From an uncultured Clostridia bacterium (GTDB lineage: Bacteria > Bacillota > Clostridia > Oscillospirales > CAG-272): DNA of 5,732 nucleotides. Shown here one piece after another: positions 1 through 5,584 of this stretch. The DNA lies in the NCBI GenBank assembly GCA_904501765.1, contig CAJGCM010000141.1, positions 1 to 5,732 on the forward strand, read 5' to 3'. The stretch's first letter is position 1. Each line of letters begins with the position of its first letter. Under the pieces are notes generated by a model. The model searched no databases. It was not told the DNA's origin and saw nothing but the letters and a program-made list of their open reading frames with translations. The position numbers were made by a program, and so were the translations under genes.

Positions 1-1
1 G

Positions 2-1129
2 GTCAAATTCTCAGACGAGAGGCGCGTTTTTGAGGCGGTTTATTACACAGTAAAAAGAGCTATTGAAACCTGTGAATACCGTCCCGAAATGTCCCTTGGA
101 AAGGGAAGAGAATACAATTCTTTGGGAGCATTTGTTCCTGTAGAAGGAAAGCCGAAGGGGGAGCAAATCAGCTTTGGTGAACGGATATCAAAGGCGGATA
201 TATATTCGGATAAAAAAACTTTCTCCTATGAACCCAAGGCTGACTTACATACCACAGCCGAGCTTGGAAATGTCACTCTACGAGAAGAAAATCGTAGCGC
301 CGATAAACATAACGCATATCCGGGAGAAAATTACAAAGCCCCTACTGCTCGAGATTTCACCTATAAAGGAAATACTTACGAAGATAAGCCTCTCCGGGTA
401 TCAAATGGGGCGGCGGAAGGTTTCTTCAAATCTAAAGAAAAATTTATCTCCGAAGAACTCACCCCCGGTGAATCGCTCGATATTTTAAAGAATTATTCAA
501 AAGCGACTGTTGGCGAAGAAGGTAAAGTTACCGCTATTCCTTTGCCGGAATATAAATTCGTTGGCGAGGCATTTGATTGCTATATAATAATAGAGCAGGG
601 CTCGGAGCTTCTTGTTATAGATAAGCACGCAGCTCATGAAAGAGTGATTTTTGAGGACATGAAGCGCAGCAGTGCCACCTCAGGTAATATTTTATCACAG
701 ACTCTTCTTTTGCCGATTACGGCGCTTCTCACACCTGATGAGATGTCTGCGGTTAAGGAATATGAAGAGGATTTCAAGGGCGTTGGCTTTGATTACAGTC
801 TTTCTGACAGTTCCGTGGACATATATGCTATTCCCGATGCTATTTCGACCGCAGATGCTGAGGAATTGTTTGTAAAAATGGCGGGAGATATTGTCGCTGG
901 GGCAGGAAATCCAGAAATTAATGAGCATATAAGGCGTGAAAAGGCTCTTTATCAGATAGCCTGCAAGGCAGCGATTAAGGGCGGTAGAGAATACACACGT
1001 CCTGTTATTGACTGGATAATCGGCAAGGTTTTACAGCTTCCCGACATTACCGTCTGCCCTCACGGCAGACCGATAGCCTACAAGCTTAAGAAATCAGAGC
1101 TTGACAGGCAGTTCAATCGTATTAAATGA
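2..1129 (+). CDS. mutL: DNA mismatch repair protein MutL, 3' part (start lies outside the window)
   Basis: MutL couples mismatch recognition by MutS to strand incision and removal. The open frame runs unbroken from base 2, so the gene is cut by the window edge; the Met codon at 89 is internal. The first 29 visible residues (VKFSDERRVFEAVYYTVKRA) are the end of the conserved N-terminal ATPase/transducer half. A charged, poorly conserved linker of about 130-140 residues follows, then the C-terminal dimerisation and endonuclease domain. Visible endonuclease motifs are DKHAAHERVIFE (620-655, fitting DQHA-x2-E-x4-E with K for Q), ACKAAIKGG (959-985) and CPHGRPI (1055-1075). QTLLLP (698-715) fits the QxxLxP sliding-clamp binding motif known from Bacillus MutL. 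This points to a nicking MutL, as in bacteria without MutH, rather than the E. coli type. The ATP-binding part is not visible. The tgt ribosome binding site overlaps the stop codon, so the two are probably cotranscribed. Confidence 0.96.
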   Translation, partial: VKFSDERRVFEAVYYTVKRAIETCEYRPEMSLGKGREYNSLGAFVPVEGKPKGEQISFGERISKADIYSDKKTFSYEPKADLHTTAELGNVTLREENRSADKHNAYPGENYKAPTARDFTYKGNTYEDKPLRVSNGAAEGFFKSKEKFISEELTPGESLDILKNYSKATVGEEGKVTAIPLPEYKFVGEAFDCYIIIEQGSELLVIDKHAAHERVIFEDMKRSSATSGNILSQTLLLPITALLTPDEMSAVKEYEEDFKGVGFDYSLSDSSVDIYAIPDAISTADAEELFVKMAGDIVAGAGNPEINEHIRREKALYQIACKAAIKGGREYTRPVIDWIIGKVLQLPDITVCPHGRPIAYKLKKSELDRQFNRIK

Positions 1130-1131
1130 GG
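1125..1131 (+). promoter_or_regulatory. Ribosome binding site of tgt, overlapping the mutL stop codon
   Basis: AATGAGG at 1125-1131 contains a GAGG core five bases before the ATG at 1137, and the mutL TGA (1127-1129) lies inside it. This decides the tgt start: an earlier in-frame ATG at 1101 lies inside mutL, has no comparable site, and would add 12 residues not expected for the family. The arrangement suggests translational coupling, with ribosomes finishing mutL close to the tgt start. Confidence 0.75.
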
Positions 1132-1136
1132 ATATT

Positions 1137-2279
1137 ATGGGTAAATTTACACTTTTAAAAACAGAAGGTAAAGCAAGAAGAGCAAGATTTGAAACGGTAC
1201 ACGGCACCATAGAAACCCCCGTTTTTATGAACGTAGGTACATCTGCCGCAATTAAGGGCGGAATTTCCACTCAAGACCTTTATGAGGTAGGCTGCCAGGT
1301 GGAGCTTTCCAATACTTACCATTTGCATATTCGCCCGGGTGACGATCTTATTTACGAAATGGGTGGGTTGCATAAATTTTTCAATTGGGATAGACCCGTT
1401 CTTACCGATTCCGGCGGATTCCAGGTGTTCTCCCTGGCAAAGCTTCGCAAAATAACCGAGGAGGGCGTTCAGTTCAACTCTCATTTTGACGGTAAGCGCA
1501 TATTTATGGGACCTGAGGAGTCTATGAGAATTCAGTCCCATCTCGGCTCGACTATTGCTATGGCATTTGACGAATGTGTCGAGAATCCTGCTCCTTATAA
1601 ATACGTCAAGGCTTCCGAGGAGAGAACTGTAAGATGGCTTAAACGGTGCAGAGAGGAGCTTGACAGGCTCAATGCCGAGGAGGGAACGGTTAATCCGAAT
1701 CAGATGCTCTTCGGTATAAACCAAGGCGGCACCTATAAGGACCTTCGTGTGAGAAATATGGAGGCTATTAAAGAGATAGAGTGCGACGGATATGCAATCG
1801 GCGGTCTTGCAGTTGGCGAGGATGCCGAAACAATGTACGAAATAATCGATGCTGTGGAGCCTCATATGCCTGCCGACAAGCCGAGATATCTTATGGGTGT
1901 CGGTACCCCTCAAAACATAGTTGAAGCAGTTTACCGCGGAGTAGATTTCTTCGACTGCGTTATGCCATCAAGAAATGCCCGCCACGGTACTCTTTTCACC
2001 TGGGACGGAAAAATGATTATTATTAACGAAAAGTACGCAAAGGACCCTCGCCCTATTTCGGAAAAATGCTCTTGCCCTGCCTGCAAGCATTATTCAAGGT
2101 CTTATATCAGGCATCTTTTCAAGGCAAAAGAGGCTCTCGGTATGCGTCTTGCAGTTCTTCATAATCTATATTTCTATAATGACCTGATGCAGAAGATACG
2201 AGATGCTTTAGATGAGGGAAGATATGAGGAATTCTATCGGGAATACAGGTTTAAATTAGCTGATAGATGCGTTGATTAA
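1137..2279 (+). CDS. tgt: Queuine/preQ1 tRNA-guanine transglycosylase
   Basis: Tgt exchanges guanine 34 in the GUN anticodons of Asp, Asn, His and Tyr tRNAs for the queuosine precursor preQ1, in the cytoplasm. From ATG 1137 the protein has 380 residues, the usual bacterial length. Visible motifs, numbered from this start: SNTYHL near 58-63; DSGGFQVFSL with the conserved Asp91; FDEC at 144-147; GINQGG at 193-198; GGLAVGE at 222-228; and FDCVMPSRNARHG, where Asp273 matches the catalytic nucleophile. A zinc site C-x-C-x2-C-x25-H is formed by Cys311, Cys313, Cys316 and His342, with the same spacing as in E. coli. Cys147 and Val226 match pocket residues of the preQ1-using bacterial enzyme, whereas eukaryotic queuine enzymes carry Val and Gly there; preQ1 is therefore the likelier substrate (inference from family knowledge). 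The next gene starts 24 bases downstream with its own ribosome binding site. No queuosine synthesis or queA gene is in the window. Confidence 0.97.
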   Translation: MGKFTLLKTEGKARRARFETVHGTIETPVFMNVGTSAAIKGGISTQDLYEVGCQVELSNTYHLHIRPGDDLIYEMGGLHKFFNWDRPVLTDSGGFQVFSLAKLRKITEEGVQFNSHFDGKRIFMGPEESMRIQSHLGSTIAMAFDECVENPAPYKYVKASEERTVRWLKRCREELDRLNAEEGTVNPNQMLFGINQGGTYKDLRVRNMEAIKEIECDGYAIGGLAVGEDAETMYEIIDAVEPHMPADKPRYLMGVGTPQNIVEAVYRGVDFFDCVMPSRNARHGTLFTWDGKMIIINEKYAKDPRPISEKCSCPACKHYSRSYIRHLFKAKEALGMRLAVLHNLYFYNDLMQKIRDALDEGRYEEFYREYRFKLADRCVD

Positions 2280-2303
2280 CTCGCAGGCGAAAGGGGATAT
2301 ATA

Positions 2304-2687
2304 ATGGAAAAAATCAAAAAAACAAACGAGCTTTTAGAGAATGTTTTTTCTTCCGGGAAGAATTTTGTAATTTTTCCTTTTTCATTGATAGGGCTCGTAT
2401 TCATTGGACTTTTCTATCTTTTTAGTCCGTTTTATATGTTAGCAGAGCTTTTTGTACGAGAGCTTAACTCTATTTTGAAAGCCGATTCTGAAAACGATTC
2501 AAACGGCGCCCAAATTGTGAAGAACTTGATCGGATTCGGTTTGGTGGTAGCATTTAACTTTTTAAGAGCAGTGCTGCTGCTCCCTCTCGCCACCGGTTAT
2601 TTTATTGCTTCGATTTCCTTCGTTATATCGTCAATTGGGCGATTCAGAGTCAATCCCTTCGGATTTTCTGAGCGAGCTTCCAATTGA
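2304..2687 (+). CDS. Small hypothetical membrane protein, probably three transmembrane segments
   Basis: I do not recognise this 127-residue protein. It starts at ATG 2304, six bases after a strong AAGGGGA ribosome binding site (2291-2297), and only 24 bases after tgt, so it is very probably cotranscribed with it. The N-terminal 20 residues are polar and Lys-rich. A hydrophobic stretch follows at about 21-49 (rich in Phe, Leu, Ile), then a short acidic, polar linker at about 56-73 (KADSENDSNGAQ), and a second hydrophobic region at about 74-111 long enough for two helices joined around Arg88 to Pro94. The tail after Gly112 is Arg-containing and polar. There is no signal peptidase motif, catalytic motif or metal-binding cluster. 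In many Firmicutes yajC, a Sec translocase accessory gene, follows tgt; this is not YajC, which has one N-terminal helix and a soluble basic domain. A strong terminator follows 15 bases after the stop. That it is a real gene is supported by the ribosome binding site and placement; its function is unknown. Confidence 0.8.
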   Translation: MEKIKKTNELLENVFSSGKNFVIFPFSLIGLVFIGLFYLFSPFYMLAELFVRELNSILKADSENDSNGAQIVKNLIGFGLVVAFNFLRAVLLLPLATGYFIASISFVISSIGRFRVNPFGFSERASN

Positions 2688-2702
2688 ATAAATTTAAAAA
2701 GT

Positions 2703-2746
2703 AACGGCAGAAACACTGTTTTATGACAATGCTTCTGCCGTTTTTT
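2703..2746. terminator. Rho-independent terminator between convergent gene blocks, probably bidirectional
   Basis: AACGGCAGAA (2703-2712) pairs perfectly with TTCTGCCGTT (2733-2742). The stem continues inward past single mismatches: CA 2714-2715 with TG 2730-2731, and TGT 2717-2719 with ACA 2726-2728, around a six-base loop (2720-2725). On the plus strand a run of six T (2741-2746) follows, ending the mutL-tgt-membrane protein unit. On the minus strand the hairpin is followed by ACTTTTTAAATTT, so it can also stop transcription arriving from the opposite block, whose last gene ends at 2866. Confidence 0.9.
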
Positions 2747-2762
2747 ATTCGGTTGCGCCGCG

Positions 2763-2775
2763 GTGGCACAGCCAC
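2763..2775. repeat. Small perfect palindromic hairpin in the intergenic region, with a distant complementary copy
   Basis: GTGGC (2763-2767) and GCCAC (2771-2775) form a perfect inverted repeat around ACA. The nine bases GGCACAGCC (2765-2773) also match the reverse complement of GGCTGTGCC at 2871-2879, in the last codons of the GNAT-like gene, so the 3' end of the minus-strand transcript could pair over about 100 bases. No function is evident and the match may be chance. Confidence 0.35.
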
Positions 2776-2777
2776 TT

Positions 2778-2808
2778 AAGAGCAAAGACTTCTTCGCTCT
2801 TTTGTTTA
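2778..2808 (+). terminator. Possible second, weaker plus-strand terminator hairpin
   Basis: AAGAGC (2778-2783) pairs with GCTCTT (2796-2801). After an A-C mismatch, AAG 2785-2787 pairs with CTT 2792-2794 around the loop ACTT. A T-rich stretch, TTTTGTTT (2800-2807), follows on the plus strand. It lies about 30 bases past the first terminator and may act as a backup. On the minus strand no T run follows, so it would not work in that direction. The stem is short, hence the modest confidence. Confidence 0.45.
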
Positions 2809-2865
2809 TGGTAATAATCGTAGTCCTATTTACGAATACTTTTTAAAATCCTTAATTTGAATATT

Positions 2866-3264
2866 TCAGCGGCTGTGCCCCGAGCAGTGGCTGCCGTCAA
2901 ACATACCGGTCATATCGCAGATAAGCTTATCACCGTCCTGCTTAAAGCCAATTGCACTGAGAAGCTTTTTGTCGCCAGAATTCACAGAAGCATAGCATTT
3001 TTTCGGACCGCACAGGTCTATAAAATTCATAGTTTGCCTGCCAAGAATGAACATAGCTTCGAAGTCATTTCCATCGGGGATTTCTTTTAAATCGTGTATG
3101 TATCCCGAGTCCTTTGTAATTTCAAATTGAGTAATTCCCATAAGGCTGCCTGTTTCGGTGTCCGTCATAGCGTACATAAAAAGGGTAGGCTCAAATTTTG
3201 CTCCGCAGAGCTTTGCGTAATTTTCAGCTAAAGCAGGGTCCTGAACCGGTGATATTTTAAACAT
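2866..3264 (-). CDS. Small GNAT-fold-like protein with an unusual His/Cys tail
   Basis: This 132-residue protein resembles a short GNAT acetyltransferase but is degenerate. Supporting features are the order of an N-terminal MFKISPV strand, a central strand region (MGITQFEI, 42-49), and KKLLSAIGFKQDGD (99-112), which resembles the GNAT motif B ending in a Gly-Phe turn. The acetyl-CoA loop (R/Q-x-x-G-x-G/A) expected before the central helix (about 66-85) is not apparent; instead the sequence reads DGNDFEAMFILGR. Activity and substrate are therefore uncertain. The C-terminus ends in MFDGSHCSGHSR, with His126, Cys127 and His130 close together; I recall small clostridial GNAT-like proteins ending in Cys-rich tails, but cannot check. 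The start ATG (3264-3262) overlaps the end of the rluB gene by eight bases (ATGTTTAA), with AAGGAAG at 3278-3272 as ribosome binding site, so it is probably translationally coupled and is the last gene of the minus-strand block. It could alternatively be called a hypothetical protein. Confidence 0.75.
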   Translation of the reverse strand: MFKISPVQDPALAENYAKLCGAKFEPTLFMYAMTDTETGSLMGITQFEITKDSGYIHDLKEIPDGNDFEAMFILGRQTMNFIDLCGPKKCYASVNSGDKKLLSAIGFKQDGDKLICDMTGMFDGSHCSGHSR

Positions 3265-3994
3265 TGTTTTTCTTCCTTGTTGCTTTTTTTAAATATTCAA
3301 CCTCGGCGTCAGTGAGATGTCGCCATTTGCCAACGGCAAGGCCATCAAGCTTCAGATTTCCGATAGAAATTCGTGATAGCCTTCTGACGGTAAGATTTGC
3401 CTCTTCGCACATTTTTCTTATCTGTCGGTTTCTTCCTTCGAGGAGTGTCATTTTCAAAACCGTTCCGCTCTCGTCAGCAGAGCTTATTTTTACCTCAACG
3501 GGTTGTATTTGATAGCCGTCAATTATCAGCGGCGAAGTGAGAATTTCCAGCTGCTCCTCCGAAACCTCCTCTGCTACCTTTACTCTGTAAATTTTGGGAA
3601 GACTGTGGCTCGGGTGAGTTAGCCTGTTCTTAAGCTCTCCGTCGTCTGTGAGTAGTAGCATACCCTCGGATATGAGGTCAAGACGACCGACGGGGTATAC
3701 TCTTGCATCAATTCCGTCAAGAAGGTCGGTAACGCACTTTCTGCCTCTGTCGTCTGAGGTAGAGGAAAGATATCCTCGGGGCTTGTTAATCATAATATAG
3801 GTGTAAGCATTTTTTGTGTATTTGATTTTTCTGCCGCGTATTGTAACCACGTCTTCTGTGGGAGAAATCTTTGTGCCGAGGGTAGCAAGATGTCCGTTTA
3901 CACTAACGTTACCCAGTTTGATTTCTTCCTCTGCGGCTCTTCTTGACATGATGCCTTGGTCTGCTATGAATTTTTGAAGTCTTATTTTTTCCAT
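3257..3994 (-). CDS. rluB: rRNA pseudouridine synthase, RsuA/RluB family
   Basis: The enzyme isomerises a specific uridine to pseudouridine in ribosomal RNA. In this family RluB acts on 23S rRNA U2605 and RsuA on 16S U516 in E. coli; the Firmicute YpuL/RluB type is the likeliest match here, but the target is inferred. The 245-residue protein has an N-terminal S4 RNA-binding domain (about 2-60, LQKFIADQGIMSRRAAEEEI and VSVNG) and a catalytic domain. MINKPRGYLSS (68-78), then GRLDLISEGMLLLTDDG (103-119), carries the catalytic Asp106; KIYRV (134-138) holds the conserved Tyr; and GRNRQIRKMCE (187-197) is the conserved closing motif. The Lys-rich end (KKATRKKNNV) is normal. The start ATG (3994) has AAAGGAT at 4007-4001 as ribosome binding site. 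The gene starts 26 bases after dacF and its stop overlaps the GNAT-like gene. A dacF-type gene followed by rluB is a common Firmicute arrangement. Confidence 0.95.
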   Translation of the reverse strand: MEKIRLQKFIADQGIMSRRAAEEEIKLGNVSVNGHLATLGTKISPTEDVVTIRGRKIKYTKNAYTYIMINKPRGYLSSTSDDRGRKCVTDLLDGIDARVYPVGRLDLISEGMLLLTDDGELKNRLTHPSHSLPKIYRVKVAEEVSEEQLEILTSPLIIDGYQIQPVEVKISSADESGTVLKMTLLEGRNRQIRKMCEEANLTVRRLSRISIGNLKLDGLAVGKWRHLTDAEVEYLKKATRKKNNV

Positions 3995-4020
3995 TTGTCA
4001 ATCCTTTGAGGCAAATTTTT

Positions 4021-5133
4021 TCAGAATATAGAAAAGAAGCCTTTTTTCTTTGGAGTATTAACGTCCTCTTCGGCAATAATATTTATTTTGCCGAGAGTTT
4101 TATTTTGCATTGTAAAAATAACAGTTCCAACAACATCGCCTTTTTTTATAGGGGCTGCAAGATAACGGTGCATTCTTACGTGAGTTGCTATTTTATCCGA
4201 ATTCTTGCCGACTATAACCGAGAAAGGTTCCTCGTTTGTAACTTTTACAAAATCTCCCTCTCCGCCTACAACAGGTATTCTATCGGAGAACTGACCCTTT
4301 TCGGCGACAATCCTTTTCTCAAGGGTGGAAAAGCCAAAATCAAACATCTTTATGTGGTCAGACCAATCGTCGGGGGCGTTTATTGTAACTGTAATAAATG
4401 AAAGCCCGTTTTTTTCAGCGGCACCCACAAGCGACCGTCCACTTCGCTTTGTAAAGCCCGTTTTTACGCCGTATGCGCCGTCGTACATTGATAAGAGCTT
4501 GTTATGATTTACAATGAGGCGGCTTTCTCCATCGGTGTTGGTGACGGTTGTACGTTTGGTAGAAACTATTTGCTTAAAAAGGGGATTTTTCAAAGCCTCA
4601 GCAGTTATTATGGCAAGTTCCTCTGACGTTGTGTAATGCTCGGGGTCGTCAAGCCCGTGAGGATTTTTGAAATTTGTCGAGGATAGCTTTAACTCCCTTG
4701 CTTTGCTGTTCATCAAAGCTGCAAAGTCTTCTATACTGCCGCTTATATGATATGCTATTGCCTCGGCTGCGTCGTTTGCGCTTCTAAGCATAAGACCGAA
4801 AAGTAAATCCTTCATATAGAAGGTTTCACCTTTTTTTAAGTAAAGCGAAGAGCCCTCGATTCCGCAAGCCTCAGGGGGAATTGTAACCAGCTCCTCGGGT
4901 GAGGAATTTTCAAGGGCTATAAGAGCTGTCATAATTTTCGTTGTACTTGCCATAGCAAGAGGGGCAGAGGCGTTCTTTTTATATAAAAATCTGCCGCTCT
5001 CCGGCTCGTAAAGCACAGCGGATTTTGCGCTTAAATTTAATTCCGAGGTTGAAAAGACTATTATGGAAAAAAGCGCAAAAACGAAAAGTGAAAGAATTAT
5101 TGCTGTAATTATTTTTTCTCTCTGGTCTTTCAT
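4021..5133 (-). CDS. dacF: D-alanyl-D-alanine carboxypeptidase, DacF type (low-molecular-mass penicillin-binding protein)
   Basis: This exported serine peptidase removes the terminal D-Ala from peptidoglycan pentapeptides and so limits cross-linking; Bacillus homologues DacF and DacB act during sporulation. From ATG 5133 the protein has 370 residues. A basic start (MKDQREK) is followed by a hydrophobic stretch at 8-28, a signal peptide or membrane anchor. The transpeptidase motifs are complete: S63-T-T-K66 within MASTTKIMTA, S118-A-N120, and K224-T-G226. NPHGLDDPEHYTT at about 157-169 is typical of the family. A PBP5-type beta-rich C-terminal domain follows (about 278-355). The end, KKKGFFSIF, is short, with no obvious long amphipathic anchor. 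Two in-frame ATGs lie upstream: 5157 has no clear ribosome binding site, and 5139 sits only two bases after AAAGGAG. The ATG at 5133 is eight bases from that site, so it is chosen. ytfJ ends 67 bases upstream, and rluB starts 26 bases downstream. Confidence 0.95.
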   Translation of the reverse strand: MKDQREKIITAIILSLFVFALFSIIVFSTSELNLSAKSAVLYEPESGRFLYKKNASAPLAMASTTKIMTALIALENSSPEELVTIPPEACGIEGSSLYLKKGETFYMKDLLFGLMLRSANDAAEAIAYHISGSIEDFAALMNSKARELKLSSTNFKNPHGLDDPEHYTTSEELAIITAEALKNPLFKQIVSTKRTTVTNTDGESRLIVNHNKLLSMYDGAYGVKTGFTKRSGRSLVGAAEKNGLSFITVTINAPDDWSDHIKMFDFGFSTLEKRIVAEKGQFSDRIPVVGGEGDFVKVTNEEPFSVIVGKNSDKIATHVRMHRYLAAPIKKGDVVGTVIFTMQNKTLGKINIIAEEDVNTPKKKGFFSIF

Positions 5134-5141
5134 ATTCATAT

Positions 5142-5148
5142 CTCCTTT
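5142..5148 (-). promoter_or_regulatory. Ribosome binding site that decides the dacF start
   Basis: AAAGGAG on the minus strand (5148 to 5142) is the best Shine-Dalgarno sequence in this gap. It is eight bases from the ATG at 5133, only two from the in-frame ATG at 5139, and lies downstream of the ATG at 5157. This favours the 370-residue form. Confidence 0.85.
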
Positions 5149-5200
5149 GTATATCATTGCCCAAAGGTGGATAAGAATATTTGCGATTTACATTGGAAAT

Positions 5201-5584
5201 TTAACCCGAGAATGTGTTTTTTATCCTTTTTATTATTTCAGGAGAGCTTTCGATAAGCTCAATTGCTTTTTCTACAGCCGAGGGCGCTTGCGGTGCGATA
5301 GGAATTAAATTTACGCCCGAATCTGCGCCAACTGTGAGAAACGCCACAGGTGTTACGGAAATCCCGGTACCGCTGCCGCCACCAAAATTCTGGGCAGACA
5401 AAAGCTTTTTACCGGGAATGTCAATTCCTCCTCCGGCAAATCCCACACTGACCTTTGATACGGGGATAACCGTAACGCCTGAAGGGGTGGTTATAGCCCT
5501 GCCGAATACTGTGTCAACGTCGGCAAAGTCCTTGATTCCTTCAAGAGAGGTTTTTATAATATCACTCATTTTCCCATCCGACAT
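5201..5584 (-). CDS. ytfJ: YtfJ (GerW) family sporulation protein
   Basis: YtfJ/GerW is a small protein of spore-forming Firmicutes; in Bacillus subtilis it is needed for proper spore germination, though its biochemical role is not settled. The 127-residue protein shows the family hallmarks in order: SLEGIKDFADVDTVFGRAI (about 13-31), TPSGVTVIPVSKVSVGFAGGG (33-53), the glycine loop FGGGSGTGISVTPVAFLTV (67-85), and a short C-terminal helix (VEKAIELIESSPEIIKRI). There is no signal peptide or membrane segment. The start is ambiguous: ATG 5584 has no good ribosome binding site, and ATG 5569 follows GGATGGG. From memory, the Bacillus protein aligns without gaps when the start is 5584, so that is used here. 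The upstream gene's stop (5564-5562) falls inside the gene, a 23-base overlap, or eight bases if 5569 is the start. dacF follows 67 bases downstream. The presence of ytfJ suggests a spore-forming ancestry but does not prove spore formation. Confidence 0.93.
   Translation of the reverse strand: MSDGKMSDIIKTSLEGIKDFADVDTVFGRAITTPSGVTVIPVSKVSVGFAGGGIDIPGKKLLSAQNFGGGSGTGISVTPVAFLTVGADSGVNLIPIAPQAPSAVEKAIELIESSPEIIKRIKNTFSG

Noticed and set aside
1052..1070. Perfect 7-bp inverted repeat GTCTGCC/GGCAGAC in mutL
   Set aside because: It lies inside the codons of the conserved CPHGRP motif, so the sequence is explained by protein constraint. No T run follows.
1155..1913. Long antisense open frame of 252 codons within tgt
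   Set aside because: It lies opposite the well-supported tgt gene, its translation resembles no known protein, and no ribosome binding site was apparent; it is a shadow of the coding sequence.
2597..2785. Minus-strand 62-codon open frame across the terminator region
   Set aside because: It reads through the terminator stem and overlaps the membrane protein gene in antisense, with no ribosome binding site evident and no recognisable protein.
5171..5179. DnaA-box-like TTATCCACC on the minus strand between ytfJ and dacF
   Set aside because: It is a single imperfect copy (TTATCCACA is the consensus) with no further boxes or AT-rich unwinding region, so there is no support for an origin.
5134..5200. 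Possible separate promoter for dacF in the 67-base gap after ytfJ
   Set aside because: I see no convincing pair of -35 and -10 elements or a sporulation sigma-factor pattern, only the ribosome binding site.
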